DNA from: Botryotinia globosa | Lineage: Eukaryota; Ascomycota; Leotiomycetes; Helotiales; Sclerotiniaceae | Direction: 5' to 3' | DNA length: 64,000 bases | Assembly: GCA_014898425.1 (NCBI GenBank) | Contig: RCSZ01000004.1 | Location: forward strand, 2,790,001-2,854,000 | Part shown: positions 26,322-37,680 of the stretch, piece by piece | How the letters are laid out: the number at the start of each line of letters is the position of its first letter | How positions within the stretch are numbered: position 1 is the stretch's first letter | Program-made: the position numbers and the translations under genes | The notes under the pieces: model-generated | What the model was told of the DNA's origin: nothing | Database searches by the model: none | Seen by the model: only the letters and a program-made list of their open reading frames with translations

Positions 26322-27790
26322 ATGAACACCGGAGATGTGTTTCTTACCTTTTATGATATGGCCTGCAGTAAGCTCGATTGCATTTATTTACACCGAACTC
26401 ATTAAAGCTTCTTACTGAGACCGAGGAAACAGATAGTCAAAGCGGCTTACGACCCAAGTATTGTCGCATTATCTGCAGCAAATACCGGCTCTATCGCGTT
26501 CCTGAATGCGGGGGATGGACAGGTCATCGTAGTTGAGACCAGTCTCGTTGACAATGCATATAGCATCGGTAGTCCCAACTTTGGAGCCGGAGGCTTTCGA
26601 GCTACATCGATTGCACCTGTACTGGGCGAACTGATCCAAACATATATTACTGACGCAGGCGGAAAAGTTTGGAAGCACACCTATATTCCTGGTTATGGAT
26701 GGATGAGTAATGATGGCTGGAAATCTAACTCCGAAACAGGACAATCTCGTCTCTCTGCAGGACAGTGGCAAGACAGCCAGGGAAGCGTGTAAACTGTAAC
26801 AAAAGCATCAGGGGCAGTTTGTTACAGGTGAGTTTAATGTCTGTTTTATCTACATAATGCCGAGGCTGATTTTTTTTGATAGTTACAGTAGCTATTTCAG
26901 AGATACCCCGCCCTCATGCAGAAACTTTGTTACAAAGCCTGCTTTCGCTTCCAAACTATCTCACATATCAACTGCGCAACCGACAAACAATGGACTCAGC
27001 TCGGTAGTTCATTACGTCGGGCTATCCAGTGCAGGGGATCTACTTTATGCTAAGCAATGGTCGAAGAGCGATGGGACCAGCTATTTTACACAACAAAAGC
27101 GTGGCGGAACATTAGTATTCGTCGGTGAACCACTTGTAAGTCATTTTCACCAATGATAATGCCGATATAACATTATTGATACTTCGATTGTGTCACTGGA
27201 TCACTCGCAAATCTCATACAGAGTTTGATATTTGGGCTATTGCCAATACCCAAAAATTATTCCACCGATCTTATACTGGCACTGGGGACACCGGTACTTG
27301 GACAGAGGTAAGTTTCCCGAAAATCCGACAATTTGTAAGATGCGCCTGACCATATCTCTCCTCGTAGTGGGAGGATCTCGGCGAATACAACAGTCTCGAC
27401 AAGCCCGCTGTAGCTTACGACGCAGCAAACAAAACCTACATAATGACTCTCGATCCCAATAACAACAACAAATATAACTTCAAGCTATACAATCCTCAGA
27501 CTGGTTGGTCGCCTGGAAAGACGACCTGGACACCAACACTATACACGGAATGGTTGACCCAACCCACAATATCTGTCTATGACAATGGTGCTACACGTGG
27601 TTCAGATGTCCACGTTTGGGGAATCAACAAGAACGGCAAACTATATTACTCCTATCTTCGAAATGGGCAGTGGTGGCCTAGATCTAACTATTATTATGAG
27701 GTGATGGATGTTCCTGGAATTGTACCCAGTGTCAATGTGGAAAGTTATCCAGGGGCCCAACAGGTATTGGCTCAGGACGAGTTGAGATAA
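26322..27790 (+). CDS. Beta-propeller lectin-like protein (putative)
   Basis: Predicted exons are 26322-26367, 26443-26788, 26889-27135, 27224-27307 and 27368-27790, giving about 381 residues. The last four read as a single protein of short repeated blades with aromatic and Gly turns: YITDAGGKVWKHTYIPGYGW, then DLLYAKQWSKSDG, then IWAIANTQKLFHRSYTG, then DVHVWGINKNGKLYYSYLRNG. This is the pattern of fungal fucose-lectin or PLL-type propellers. The first exon and two acceptors (CAAAG and CAGAG) are non-ideal, so the N terminus is uncertain. An apparent stop just after 26788 is removed by a GTAAAC donor at 26789. No signal peptide is seen. Sugar binding is inferred from repeat shape only. Confidence 0.5.
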
Positions 27791-28795
27791 ACAATTGGAG
27801 AATACGGAACCAAATTATGAATAGGCATTCCGTAGATGAGATCAAATACGGTGGAATGATGGATATTGTGGTAACATACTATCCGAATCTTATTTGGATC
27901 ATGTATCATTGCTTTTAATATATAAAAAGGCCCAGTTCCCTCGCCAAATATTCCCACGTTTGAACAAGGATCTCTCATATTACTTTATCAGAACTATTTA
28001 GTTACTTCAATTATCTTTCAAAATTATCTTTGAAAACCGATCACTCGCATGTATTAGTTTTACATGGAAAAAAGGAAACCACGGTTCGTGGAGTTCTCCT
28101 TCCATTAAATGATCAATTCTCTCCTCAATGATCCCACACATACAATTCACAAATTTGTTCTGGACTCGATAATCTTTCTAAAGCTCAAAACTTTGCACAT
28201 CAGTTTTGTAATTTCTTCGCTGAAAACTCAATCGAGCCCATCGATGTCGACGGTTTTTGTTACAAAGATTTCTTTACATTTTCTCTTGAGACCGTCTAGT
28301 ATTGGGCAACTTTCCTAATAGTGAAAGATTTCCTCAAGCACAACTATCCAACAACCGTCAAGACGCCATATATGACCTGCTAATTCGAAAAGAATAGCTT
28401 CTCGGCGAAATGGGCATAGTCCATTGGTCTTTACTGTCTACCTACGAATCTTCTCCAGTTCTTCCCCAAAGTTTCATGAAACGAGAAGAAATGAATCATT
28501 ATCGTCAGGAATTAAAACTCCGTTCTAAGAAAAGACAAATAAGAAAAACCTAGTTTTAAATCACGTACTCAAATTCAATCACTGAGAAGACTAATAGCAT
28601 TCGAGAAGATCTGATAGATGTGGATTTCCTGACACGTGCGGTACAAACGTGTGTTCTACTAGAATAGCCATGCTTTATGACAATAAGAAACTCTGTAGTA
28701 CCGAGAATTCTTGTATTCATTACATGATCCGAGCTATCCCTCCCATAACACATGAGCCAATTCAACTCAAACCACCAGTCACCCCCGAGCCTCCA
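27791..28795. other. Convergent intergenic region
   Basis: About 1 kb of AT-rich DNA between convergent genes. No supported ORF, RNA or repeat. Confidence 0.5.
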
Positions 28796-29407
28796 TTACT
28801 GAGCCTCAAATTCTGCTTTATAAACTCCTCGAAGTCTACGACCATATGAACTACCTTTCGTAACTTTAGCCTTGGCAACAGTTTCTCCCTGTTGATCAAA
28901 CATGTGGGAAGTCATGGTCCATCTCTGAAAGTTCAATCCATGGATAAAGGCGGCTAATTTCATCTGATAGAAGTCATCACCATTGAGTCCAATGATAACC
29001 TTCAAGTTCTTGATGTCGAAATTGTTCAGAACTTCAACCATCTTCTTTAGATCTGTGATTCTATTTTTGTAAACAGCACGTGATCGATGTTGTGCGGGCG
29101 CATAGAGTCGGATTTTAATGTCAAAGATGAATGTAGCATACATAGGCAATGCCTTAAGAAGCGATGGCATATCAACAATGAATCCATTATTGACAAAATC
29201 GAGGTCGATAATGAGCTGCTTAGTGTCGCCAACCTGTTCAATGGCCATCGAATTATGTTGATGAATAGTTTGAATGAGCTGCTCAGCCTTTTCCTTCTCG
29301 AGCTTCAAATTCTCTACTCTTTGCTTTTCCGCCAATGCCTTATTCTCATAGTAGACTGTTGCAGCCCGAGGAGCTTCGACTCTTCCGCGGTTGTTCTTGC
29401 AACCCAT
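28796..29407 (-). CDS. Conserved-looking hypothetical protein, coiled-coil N terminus
   Basis: Single-exon, 203 residues, starting MGCKNNRGRVEAPRAATVYY. Residues about 20-50 form a charged helix (KALAEKQRVENLKLEKEKAEQLIQTIHQH). The rest is a mixed alpha/beta globular region with beta-like strands (QLIIDLDFVNNGFIVD, YATFIFDIKIRLY, NLKVIIGLNGDDFYQMKLAAF). It begins Met-Gly-Cys, so lipid anchoring is conceivable, but the following residues are not a strong myristoylation signal. The codon pattern and length support a real gene. The family is not recognised and function is unknown. Confidence 0.6.
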   Translation of the reverse strand: MGCKNNRGRVEAPRAATVYYENKALAEKQRVENLKLEKEKAEQLIQTIHQHNSMAIEQVGDTKQLIIDLDFVNNGFIVDMPSLLKALPMYATFIFDIKIRLYAPAQHRSRAVYKNRITDLKKMVEVLNNFDIKNLKVIIGLNGDDFYQMKLAAFIHGLNFQRWTMTSHMFDQQGETVAKAKVTKGSSYGRRLRGVYKAEFEAQ

Positions 29408-30215
29408 GATGACGAGTGAAATTTAATAGTGAGTTTAGGGATTAGAATTGTAGTTGAAGGGATGTTCAACGAAATCCAGAGATTGTTTTCTTGTTCAAGT
29501 TCTTGGTTTTGAGTAGATTGATAGAATCTTTGAGTATGTTGTCGATGGAAGTTTGAATAATATTCTGTAGTCTGAAGATGCCCTTATATCTTAGGCTTGA
29601 TACGGCATATATTTTACTGACTCAATCGCAGGATGTACAGCCGTATCAAGAACGGTTTTACCATCAAACTGAGCTGTACGCCAGCTTTGAATGACCTGAA
29701 AATATAATATCGTGGAGCTTTAATACGGCACATTGAAAATACATTCCAAGCTACGACGAAAACTCGCTTTCAGAATTGAAATATCTCGTGTTCTTTCTTT
29801 TGTTGCATTTGTCGTCAGGCAAGTAAAATATTTGGAATGAAAATTGACAGAAGCGATCGATGATTTCTAGTAGTAAGAGTCTGGCATGCCTTTTATGAAA
29901 ATGGTCAAGTTATTTGGAGTAAAGACAAGGTTTTTAAAGGGAGAGTATAAAGGAGCCATTCGAGGCTAATGAATTTTCCTGTGTGTAGTAGTGGAAAAGT
30001 GTTCATTGCAGTAAGTTGCCGGTATTCTAACCTAACCTCTTGACGGGACACATCACTATTTAATTTTTCACTATGAACTTAAACCCAAATAACCCTTAAC
30101 CTTTTGGGAACCGATATGATATGACAATAGGCAAAGGTATGCTAGATCGATTTGATGCTTTCAATTGTCTCCGGAATTCTTCATAAAATTGGTTTTGATA
30201 TCTCTAACAAACATA
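29408..30215. other. AT-rich intergenic DNA
   Basis: About 0.8 kb holding the upstream region of the previous gene, with no supported coding feature. Confidence 0.5.
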
Positions 30216-30223
30216 TGTGAGTT

Positions 30224-30690
30224 CAGTGTAGGCAATAGTATACTACAGTGAAACTGTGGGGCGTATTAGCATATTTATATTGCAGCTAGTACATATAGAA
30301 AGGAGGTTATACCACTCTCGTACATATTCATATGTTTAAAGAATACTAGCAATATACTGAAATACTAAAATCCAATATAAAACTCTACATTCCTATCCAA
30401 ATTAGACTAGAAACAAGGGATTTCATATCAATTCGAATAAGGAATAGAATTTTATTATCTAATATAAATAGGAATCCCTTGTTTCTAACCTAATTTGGAT
30501 AGGAATGTATATTTTATATTGGATTCCAGTATTTCAGTATATTGCTAATAATATTGAATTACTAAATAATATTGAATACTTTCAGTGATATTGGATTCTA
30601 TACCACATACGTACGTATTTTGAAAAAATTCGATACGCACCACTAAACTAACCCGTATACGAAATACGGGAAATACTATTGCCTACACTG
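30224..30690. mobile_element. hAT-type MITE, 467 bp, with 8-bp target-site duplication
   Basis: The element is bounded by inverted termini: CAGTGTAGGCAATAGTAT at the left end, with its reverse complement at the right end. Perfect 8-bp direct repeats TGTGAGTT flank it at 30216-30223 and 30691-30698. An 8-bp duplication and CA-beginning termini are hallmarks of hAT transposition. There is no coding capacity. The interior contains a second, much longer inverted repeat of about 73-74 bp per arm (30347-30420 and 30475-30547, spacer 54 bp). The transcript or single strand would therefore fold into a long hairpin. Confidence 0.85.
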
Positions 30691-30698
30691 TGTGAGTT

Positions 30699-30886
30699 TT
30701 TCAAACGTTTATACTTTCCCCCAGAATAATGAGCAAGCAAGCAGCTTATTGGCTGGTGAAGATGTTGACTTTAAGAAGGCAGCTCGAGATGCGAGAATGA
30801 TGTTTCCCGATCAGCCTCAGATACGGAAAGATCTGCAAATAAAACCCCGACTTGTTGATATAAGCCCTGCTCAGGCTTCTCTCTAG
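30699..30886 (+). pseudogene. Gene fragment next to the hAT MITE
   Basis: After the right target duplication the sequence reads through a pyrimidine tract ending CCCCCAG (30717-30723), then an open stretch encoding NNEQASSLLAGEDVDFKKAA and onward to a stop at 30886. The charged, non-repetitive composition looks like real coding sequence. It could be a last exon whose 5-prime splice donor (GTGAGTT, part of the target duplication) was hit by the MITE. No upstream exon could be matched, so I call it a remnant. The family is not recognised. Confidence 0.3.
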
Positions 30887-33717
30887 GACGGGAAAATATT
30901 CATTCGGTTAAATAGACTATTCTAGAGAAAGTGTAGACTTCAACTGCTCGGAAGTCTTCATCAACAAACACCAGCTCTGTGAGACGGCTTGTATAGTCTC
31001 ACTACACATCAAACTTATGAGTGTGATTCACGGGACCCTGGTCTTTTTGACTCTGTGTAATCTATACGCTAACCAACTCAGAGTTTGTTAAGGCTTGTGC
31101 AATCAGAGGATTTGAAGCTTGATCTCGCAAGTACCATCAGGCTGTTTAACTGCATTCACCTCAGATGCCGCATTGCTCCAGCCGGAGTCTCGCTTGTATA
31201 TTTCTTTCGATTACAGCACCACTTTCCAATCAATTCGAGTCTAGTTTCTATATTTTGACTGCGCTCAGGCCACCCGAAAGCATTTCAGGACAAAATGCTT
31301 GGAAAGTTTCAAGCTGGCTTAGTGGCATATATGTTGTTCACTGCGCTCAGGCCGCCTCCAAACCCGGGTGAAGCACTTGCGGCTCAACGATTATGAAGTT
31401 CTAATTGGCATTCACAGCAGGCAAATTTGTGTGCTTGCTGAGATAAATGTGGTATAGCCTTCCCAATCGGCTGTTGTGCTTGCTCACCATAGGAAATCGA
31501 ACGGGAGAATCATAACAATACCGGAATGAGAAACACCCATGCACAACACATATCTATGCTACCAATAAGAATGTTTGGCTTTTATTGAGACCAATATTCA
31601 TAGGAAAACACAGCGATGAGATGGTTGTAGTTGTGGACAAGCGCTGCAACACATGTAGTGACAATCTAAGGATGGTGAGGACAGGTATAAGGCGGTTGGG
31701 ACTGAGGAGCGCTGCAGATATGATCAAGAAGATGATATCGTATCTGTGGAAGATACTTCTCAAGATGTACGTCGATAATATTACTATGTTTTTCACGTCG
31801 CACTACATATTTCTATCGTCTTGCATCCGATCCACTTGATAATACAACCATAAATAAGCAATAAACTGCTTGGAACTAATCTTTCGCTGGTGGACGAATA
31901 TATTGAGTCTGGTACAGATCACTATAGTAATGGTGAAATTAAATAGTAAATCACTGGTGAAGAGAAAGGGGTCGGAAAAGATAATAGACGTCTTTGTGGG
32001 GTATTCCGGAGCTGAGGAATTTCATGGGGATTAAAAGATATGGAGAAGGTGTTGGTGGCTTAATTTGGACTCTGGTACAGGTGGAGAAACATGTAATGAG
32101 ATATATGTATGTAATGGTAATAATCAATAGGAGAATGGGAGTCTAAACTCTAAAGAAAATAACAATATAGAGGGAGGCCCGTGAGGTAGTTATATATAAA
32201 ATCATGTAATTGTGCAGTAAGACCAGATTCAAGGTAGATGCTATTATTATTATATGCTCATATGCATTATCTCATGCGAAGTCATTCGCATTCTGACAAG
32301 GATATCCGACTCATCCATACGAGTATCGGATTAACATTTAACAATTTCCATGATAAAGAAATATGGGGCAACGAGGCGACCACGTTTGACGAATGGAAGC
32401 TATTCCCCGTAAGCCGTACTGCACTTTACTTCAAGCCTCGCATCCTTCAATAATATACTTCATCTTGGTGGCTATCACTGATTCACGGTACATACTATAA
32501 TCCGCTTATATGTCGTGTAACAGAATTCGAAGGCTTCAGTGTTGAATTCTAGAAGAAAAACTTAGTCCTAAGCTCAAGTATGACCGGCCAATTTGCTGGA
32601 ACAGAGTATCCAGTAGTTCCTATAACGTGGAGCCCCAAGTTGAAATCTAGAATTGGCAATGTTTTACTTTTCCGTTCCCAGTCCTCCCCTCCTGTTCTTC
32701 TCCTGTTCCGTTTCTATGGAGAATTTCGTAACAGTTTCACGAAAATGCTTTTTCTTTCTAATTTTCAATAACTGCAAGCAAAGTATCCCATCCAGACTAT
32801 GGGTGAGAAGAGAAGTGGTGTTTGAGAGTTGTGAGTGGTCACGTGTAGCTCGAGCACGTGACTCTAGGTCAACCATTGCTTTAAACCGGAACTGTTCTTC
32901 CTGTCCCTTTCAAGCTTTATTATTCCTCCGCATTTCTGACCTCAATTTGAACATTTTTTCTCCACTCCCATCCTGAAAAAAATCCTGTGCACGTTTTCCT
33001 GCTCCTGATGGTAAGCGCCAGCAAGCCCCACCCGTCCCGGACCCCAAAAGGGGATAGGTAAGACTTGGAGAAGATCACCATGACAATTTTGTGACCAATT
33101 GCTAGCCATACATTATGTACGTCCATACAATTGACAGATGGATCTGCAGTACCCTGCCTATTTCTTGGCTCGGCACTTGACACATGTAACTAGCCGCAGA
33201 TAAACCGACCCCCGGAAACATTCTATCGGAAATGGCGGCGAATAAAGATCCACAGTAACTCAACGAATCTCGGAAATTAAGCGAGACTTAACCGAGATTC
33301 ACAATCTTTTGGGAAAAATAGGATAAATCTTCTTCCCATCTCGTATCCACACTTTTGACGCAACGCATAACCACCTGCGAGATTTGCGATATCTCCGCGC
33401 GGAGTAAGGTTACTCCACACGCAAAAATGCATAACCCTTATTCCCCAGAATATACTCATGTCTGTAAAGAACACTTTCCTGGGAATTATCTCCATTTTAA
33501 ATACCAATTCAAACGTGTAAGCATACTAGGTGATGTGGTACAGACGTAGGTATGGAGCCCTCGGAGCGGAAATCTTTGGGACCTACTCATTAAGTATGAA
33601 AAGACTTTTCTCCGCTCTTTTTTTTTCGATCAATATTATTCTGCGTCTTGTTTTCTTGAATCTTTTTTACCTACTCGTCGCTGTCTATCACACATATATC
33701 CAAAAGATAAAGCGAAG
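30887..33717. other. Long gene-poor interval
   Basis: About 2.8 kb without a supported gene. It contains a duplicated 13-bp string CTGCGCTCAGGCC (near 31259 and 31339), AT-rich stretches, and a palindromic double CACGTG site listed separately. The distal part is the promoter region of the MFS gene. Confidence 0.45.
32838..32862. promoter_or_regulatory. Palindromic pair of CACGTG boxes
   Basis: GTCACGTG and CACGTGAC face each other across a 9-bp spacer. CACGTG is bound by bHLH factors such as Cbf1-like and Pho4-like proteins. The site is about 860 bp before the MFS transporter start, so its target gene is unclear. Confidence 0.4.
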
Positions 33718-35435
33718 ATGGGTATTCTTACTATGGTCGAGGATCGGCCTACGCCAAAAAGCGTTTACAATTGGCGCGTCTATGTATCGGCTATGACAGC
33801 TTCATTCGCCGCGTGTATGATTGGATACACAACATCATTCATTGGAACAACCGTCAATCTTGATTCTTTCAAAGCAGAATTTGGACTTGATAAGTTGAGC
33901 GATTCGGGCGCCAGCTTAATCCAGGCGAACATTGTATCGTTGTTCCAAGCTGGTGCCTTTTTGGTTCTATATTTGCTTATGGTACCGCATACTATGCTAG
34001 AAGACGGATCACCCTTTGGATCTTTGTGAGTGTATTTATTCTTGGTGTTTGTATTACGTTCGCTTCGATTGGTGGCCATATCGGCCCGATGTATGCTGGA
34101 AGAGTCATCTCGGGTTTCGGTGTGGGGGGATGTACCATGATTGTAGGTTAACGATAATCTCCTATCCGGGGTCAATGCTTACCCATCAAAGGTTCCCATA
34201 TACATTTCCGAAATCGCACCTCCCGCTATCCGTGGTCGTCTTGTCGGCACCTATGAACTCGGCTGGCAGATTGGCGGTCTTATCGGATTTTGGATCAATT
34301 TTGGAATGTCTCAAAGTGTGCCATATGGTCGTAACCAGTGGCTCATTCCATTCGCCGTTCAATCAATTCCCGCCGGTATCGTGCTTATCGGTAGTCTCAT
34401 ATTCTTGAAAGAAACTCCACGTTGGTTGTGGACTCGAGGTCGTCGAGAACAGGGTGTCGAAAATCTATGCTATATTCGACAACTCAAACCTGATGACACT
34501 TATATTTTGGAGGAGATTGAGATGATGGATCTTCAATTCAATGATTTGCCTACTGGATTCATCAAACCACTTCGCATGGCGTTTTCTGATAACATAGTAT
34601 TATGGAGATTGTTCCTCGGACACATGCTATTTGTTCTTCAAAATTTCGCCGGTATCAACGCTATCGTAAGTATGATATACTACATAACTGACCTGCTCCC
34701 AGAACTACTACTCTCCTACCATCTTCAAAACCATGGGAGTAACTAGCACCGAAACTGTCGAACTAATGACTGGCCTCTTCGGCGTGGTAAAATATATCAT
34801 GACCGTTCTGTGGCTCACATTATCGATCGATAAACTTGGCCGCCGCACTCTCTTCATTTCCGGTGGTATCGTCGGCGCAGTCCTCATGTTTCTAATCGGT
34901 GCCTTGATTGCAACTGCCAAAGACAACACTGGTGAAGGACTCGACTCCCAAGGTATTGTCACCATCTTCATGATCTATCTCTGGACCTGCATTTACATCA
35001 CTTCTTGGAACGGTACCCCCTGGGTTGTAAATGCAGAAATGTTTAGTCAAGCTACACGTAACGTTGGACAAGTCGGAGCCTCCATGGCAAACTGGCTCTG
35101 GACTTTTGTCATTGCACGTGTTACTCCTAACATGGTAGCAAGCATGGGAAAGAATGGCTTCGGAATGTATTTTTTCTTCGGCTCGATCACTGCTTTCGCA
35201 GTCATCTTCACCTGGTTCCTTATCCCTGAAAAAAAAATCCGTTCCGCTTGATCGAATGGACAATTTATTTGCGGCAAGACCAGTTCGTGCCGCGCAAAAG
35301 ATTGTTATGGAAGATTTGGCAAGAAATACGTTGGAATTTTCAAAGATTGATAGGAAGGAGGAAAATTCGCTGGCGCAGATTGAAAGAGCTAAAGAGGCGG
35401 AATATGCAAGCCAGAGCGAGAGGCAGAGCGATTAG
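33718..35435 (+). pseudogene. Quinate-permease-like MFS sugar transporter with two frameshifts
   Basis: Exons 33718-34142, 34192-34665 and 34703-35435 encode a 12-helix MFS sugar porter. Visible are NWRVYVSAM, ASLIQANIVSLFQAGAF, GRVISGFGVGG, PIYISEIAPPAIRG, PRWLWTRGRREQG, NFAGINAI/NYYSPTIF, DKLGRRTLF and the quinate-permease-type ending PLDRMDNLFAARPV. Both introns keep frame. The reading frame is broken at a five-T run (33958-33962) after GAF, and again at a nine-A run (35229-35237) after FLIPE. On either side the family sequence continues intact in the other frame. The rest shows no decay, so these are either recent inactivating indels or homopolymer assembly errors. Substrate assignment to quinate is by resemblance only. 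Confidence 0.75.
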
Positions 35436-37680
35436 ATTAATGGGAAACTAGAAGACACGAATGATTCACGACCTTGTATGATATGATGTTAGATTTTATT
35501 GTTATCTTTCAGCGTACAATATCCATAGAGGAGACAACATTTTAGATTAGATATAGAATATTTGTTGATACAATGTTGAAATCAATTGCTTTGTTCTTGG
35601 GCATCGCTGTTTTGGACCATATTTTTACATCAAATACCCATGTTTCAACCAATTGACTCTATCGGTTTCAACCTTACTTGATGAACTCAATTGATAGATT
35701 CTCCATATAGTCATTGATGTATATATAAGCTTTTTAGCTTCTCAAGCATCTTTTTATTGAGCCGAATATTGAAACTTTTGCTCTTTGATCTGTGTTAGAT
35801 GACACCGGCTAGTGGTACAGAGTGCAACGTGGAATAGTTTTAATCGAGGCTAGAAATCTCACAAAGAAAGAATATTAGCCATCAAAGGAAATGATTACCC
35901 ATCATTCCCAGAGGATTGAAAGTGATGAACGTCATTAATTAAATCGAGACTTGATATCTTTGAATGGTTCTACCAGAAAGCGAGGATATTTTTTGATTGG
36001 GCCTTGAATCTTGATTCTGAAATTGGAATTGAGAAAAAGTCGATATGGCTTTTAGAATGTTATTCAACAAGCAAGAGTGTTTCTTATTAACGCAATACAT
36101 GAAATCTCAAGCTACAAGCGTAGGCATTCCAAGAAGTCCGGAATGCTGCCGTCCCTGGCTCCTAGTAACACATAACTAGATTTCGAGGAAACTACACTAA
36201 GTTTCTTATATAAGAAATCAATACTATTTTCACACCGAGGACTGGCATATCTGTCTCACCAGACTCGAAACACAACTGGTGAGATTTTGGTGGGATTTGC
36301 AAACGATCAGAAACTTGACTATTGAGTCTGGACAGCTACGTAGGTTTGGGGGTGCTGATTGGTCTACCCATTAGGTATTTGGGTTGACTTTGCGGAGCAA
36401 CATTTGTGATTTTTGGTCCGCTAGGTTCTGAACTTCACTTCAGGAGATAAAATGTGTATTCCATTGCGAGAAGAGAAGAGTGAAGTAACGATTTTCTTGT
36501 GCGCAGTGCGATGCAACGTAACGGAATACCGTATCGACAGGTCCATGTGTTCATTGTCTGATACATCATGATGTCTGCGAAGATGATAAAGCACAATTGT
36601 AGTAGTAGTACAGATACATGCGAAAGCTATGCAACTCTTCGAATACAATGCGATACGTGTCGAGACCGTAATATAATAATCTCTTTCAAAAAGTTTCCTT
36701 TTCAAGTGAAGGGATAGGAGGCAGAAAAGAAAGAGCTTAATTCTTAAGGAATTTATACAGATCAGGGAATAATGGGCTAGTCACTAGTAATATATTGCAA
36801 TTTCATTAAAAATATGTGAATCAATCTGATATGACATGCTTATACTTTTAAGAGCCCTTGAAGGCATGAGGCAGGAGGGCGAGCTCACGATATAGGATAT
36901 ATTGACGTGGAAAGGAAGAGGTAAAGAGTGAAGGTGGGATGAAGAGAACATTGGAGTCTTGGAAATGTGAAGATTTGAGTATGAAATTGGTGCGCAAGTG
37001 GTTGGGTGGGTGGTGAGAACTAGAATGAGTAGAATACGCGATGTGAACGAATAGACAAGCAATTCAGCGAGCGAGAGAAACGAGATGGACTTTGAGGAAA
37101 ATAGAAAAGAAGAAAAGTGATGTAGGCTGCGCCAAAAGCATGGCTCAGCGGTTGAACATTTGTAAATTTTATGTTACGCTAATGTTTCGTTGCAGGTTTT
37201 ACCTGCTCCATCAATAACTCGTGGAAAAATTTCAATTGTTCGCTCCGCCAAGGTATCATTTGCGAGTTACCCGCCAGGGCCATCGTCTCCTTAGCCTATA
37301 CTCGTTGCGCAGCCCAATACGATTCGATCCCTTCAACATTCAACGAACCATTTATCCATTCACCCACCCAATTCCTAATCTCAATAATATCACCCAAAAC
37401 CAAAATCTCACCCCCCGAGCAATTTGCTCCTCAAACGCGAAAAAATGTCACACTGGCAGCGGTAGAAGTATCTCTCAGATTCCGAAAGACGCAATGCATA
37501 ATATGTTGAAGCTCACAGAGCTAACAAATTTGACGTGAATCTCTCATTAATTTCATTAAGGTTATGTTCTATCTATCCTTCTAATTCTTTGTTTATCTCA
37601 ATAGTTGCAGAGACGGGGGAGAAATGAATTCTTTATCTATCCCATATTGTTTGAGAACTTGCTCAACCCCATCTCATTCC
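35436..37680. other. Gene-poor intergenic interval
   Basis: About 2.2 kb between convergent transporter genes. It is AT-rich and scattered short frames show no family resemblance. No RNA gene recognised. Confidence 0.45.

Noticed and set aside
26797..26840. In-frame stop and apparent pseudogenisation of the lectin-like gene
   Set aside because: A GTAAAC donor at 26789 with a CAG acceptor at 26888 removes the stop and keeps phase, so decay is not required.
33958..34029. An intron to explain the frame break in the MFS transporter
   Set aside because: No acceptor AG restores the frame without removing conserved transporter residues, whereas a single T in the homopolymer restores it exactly.
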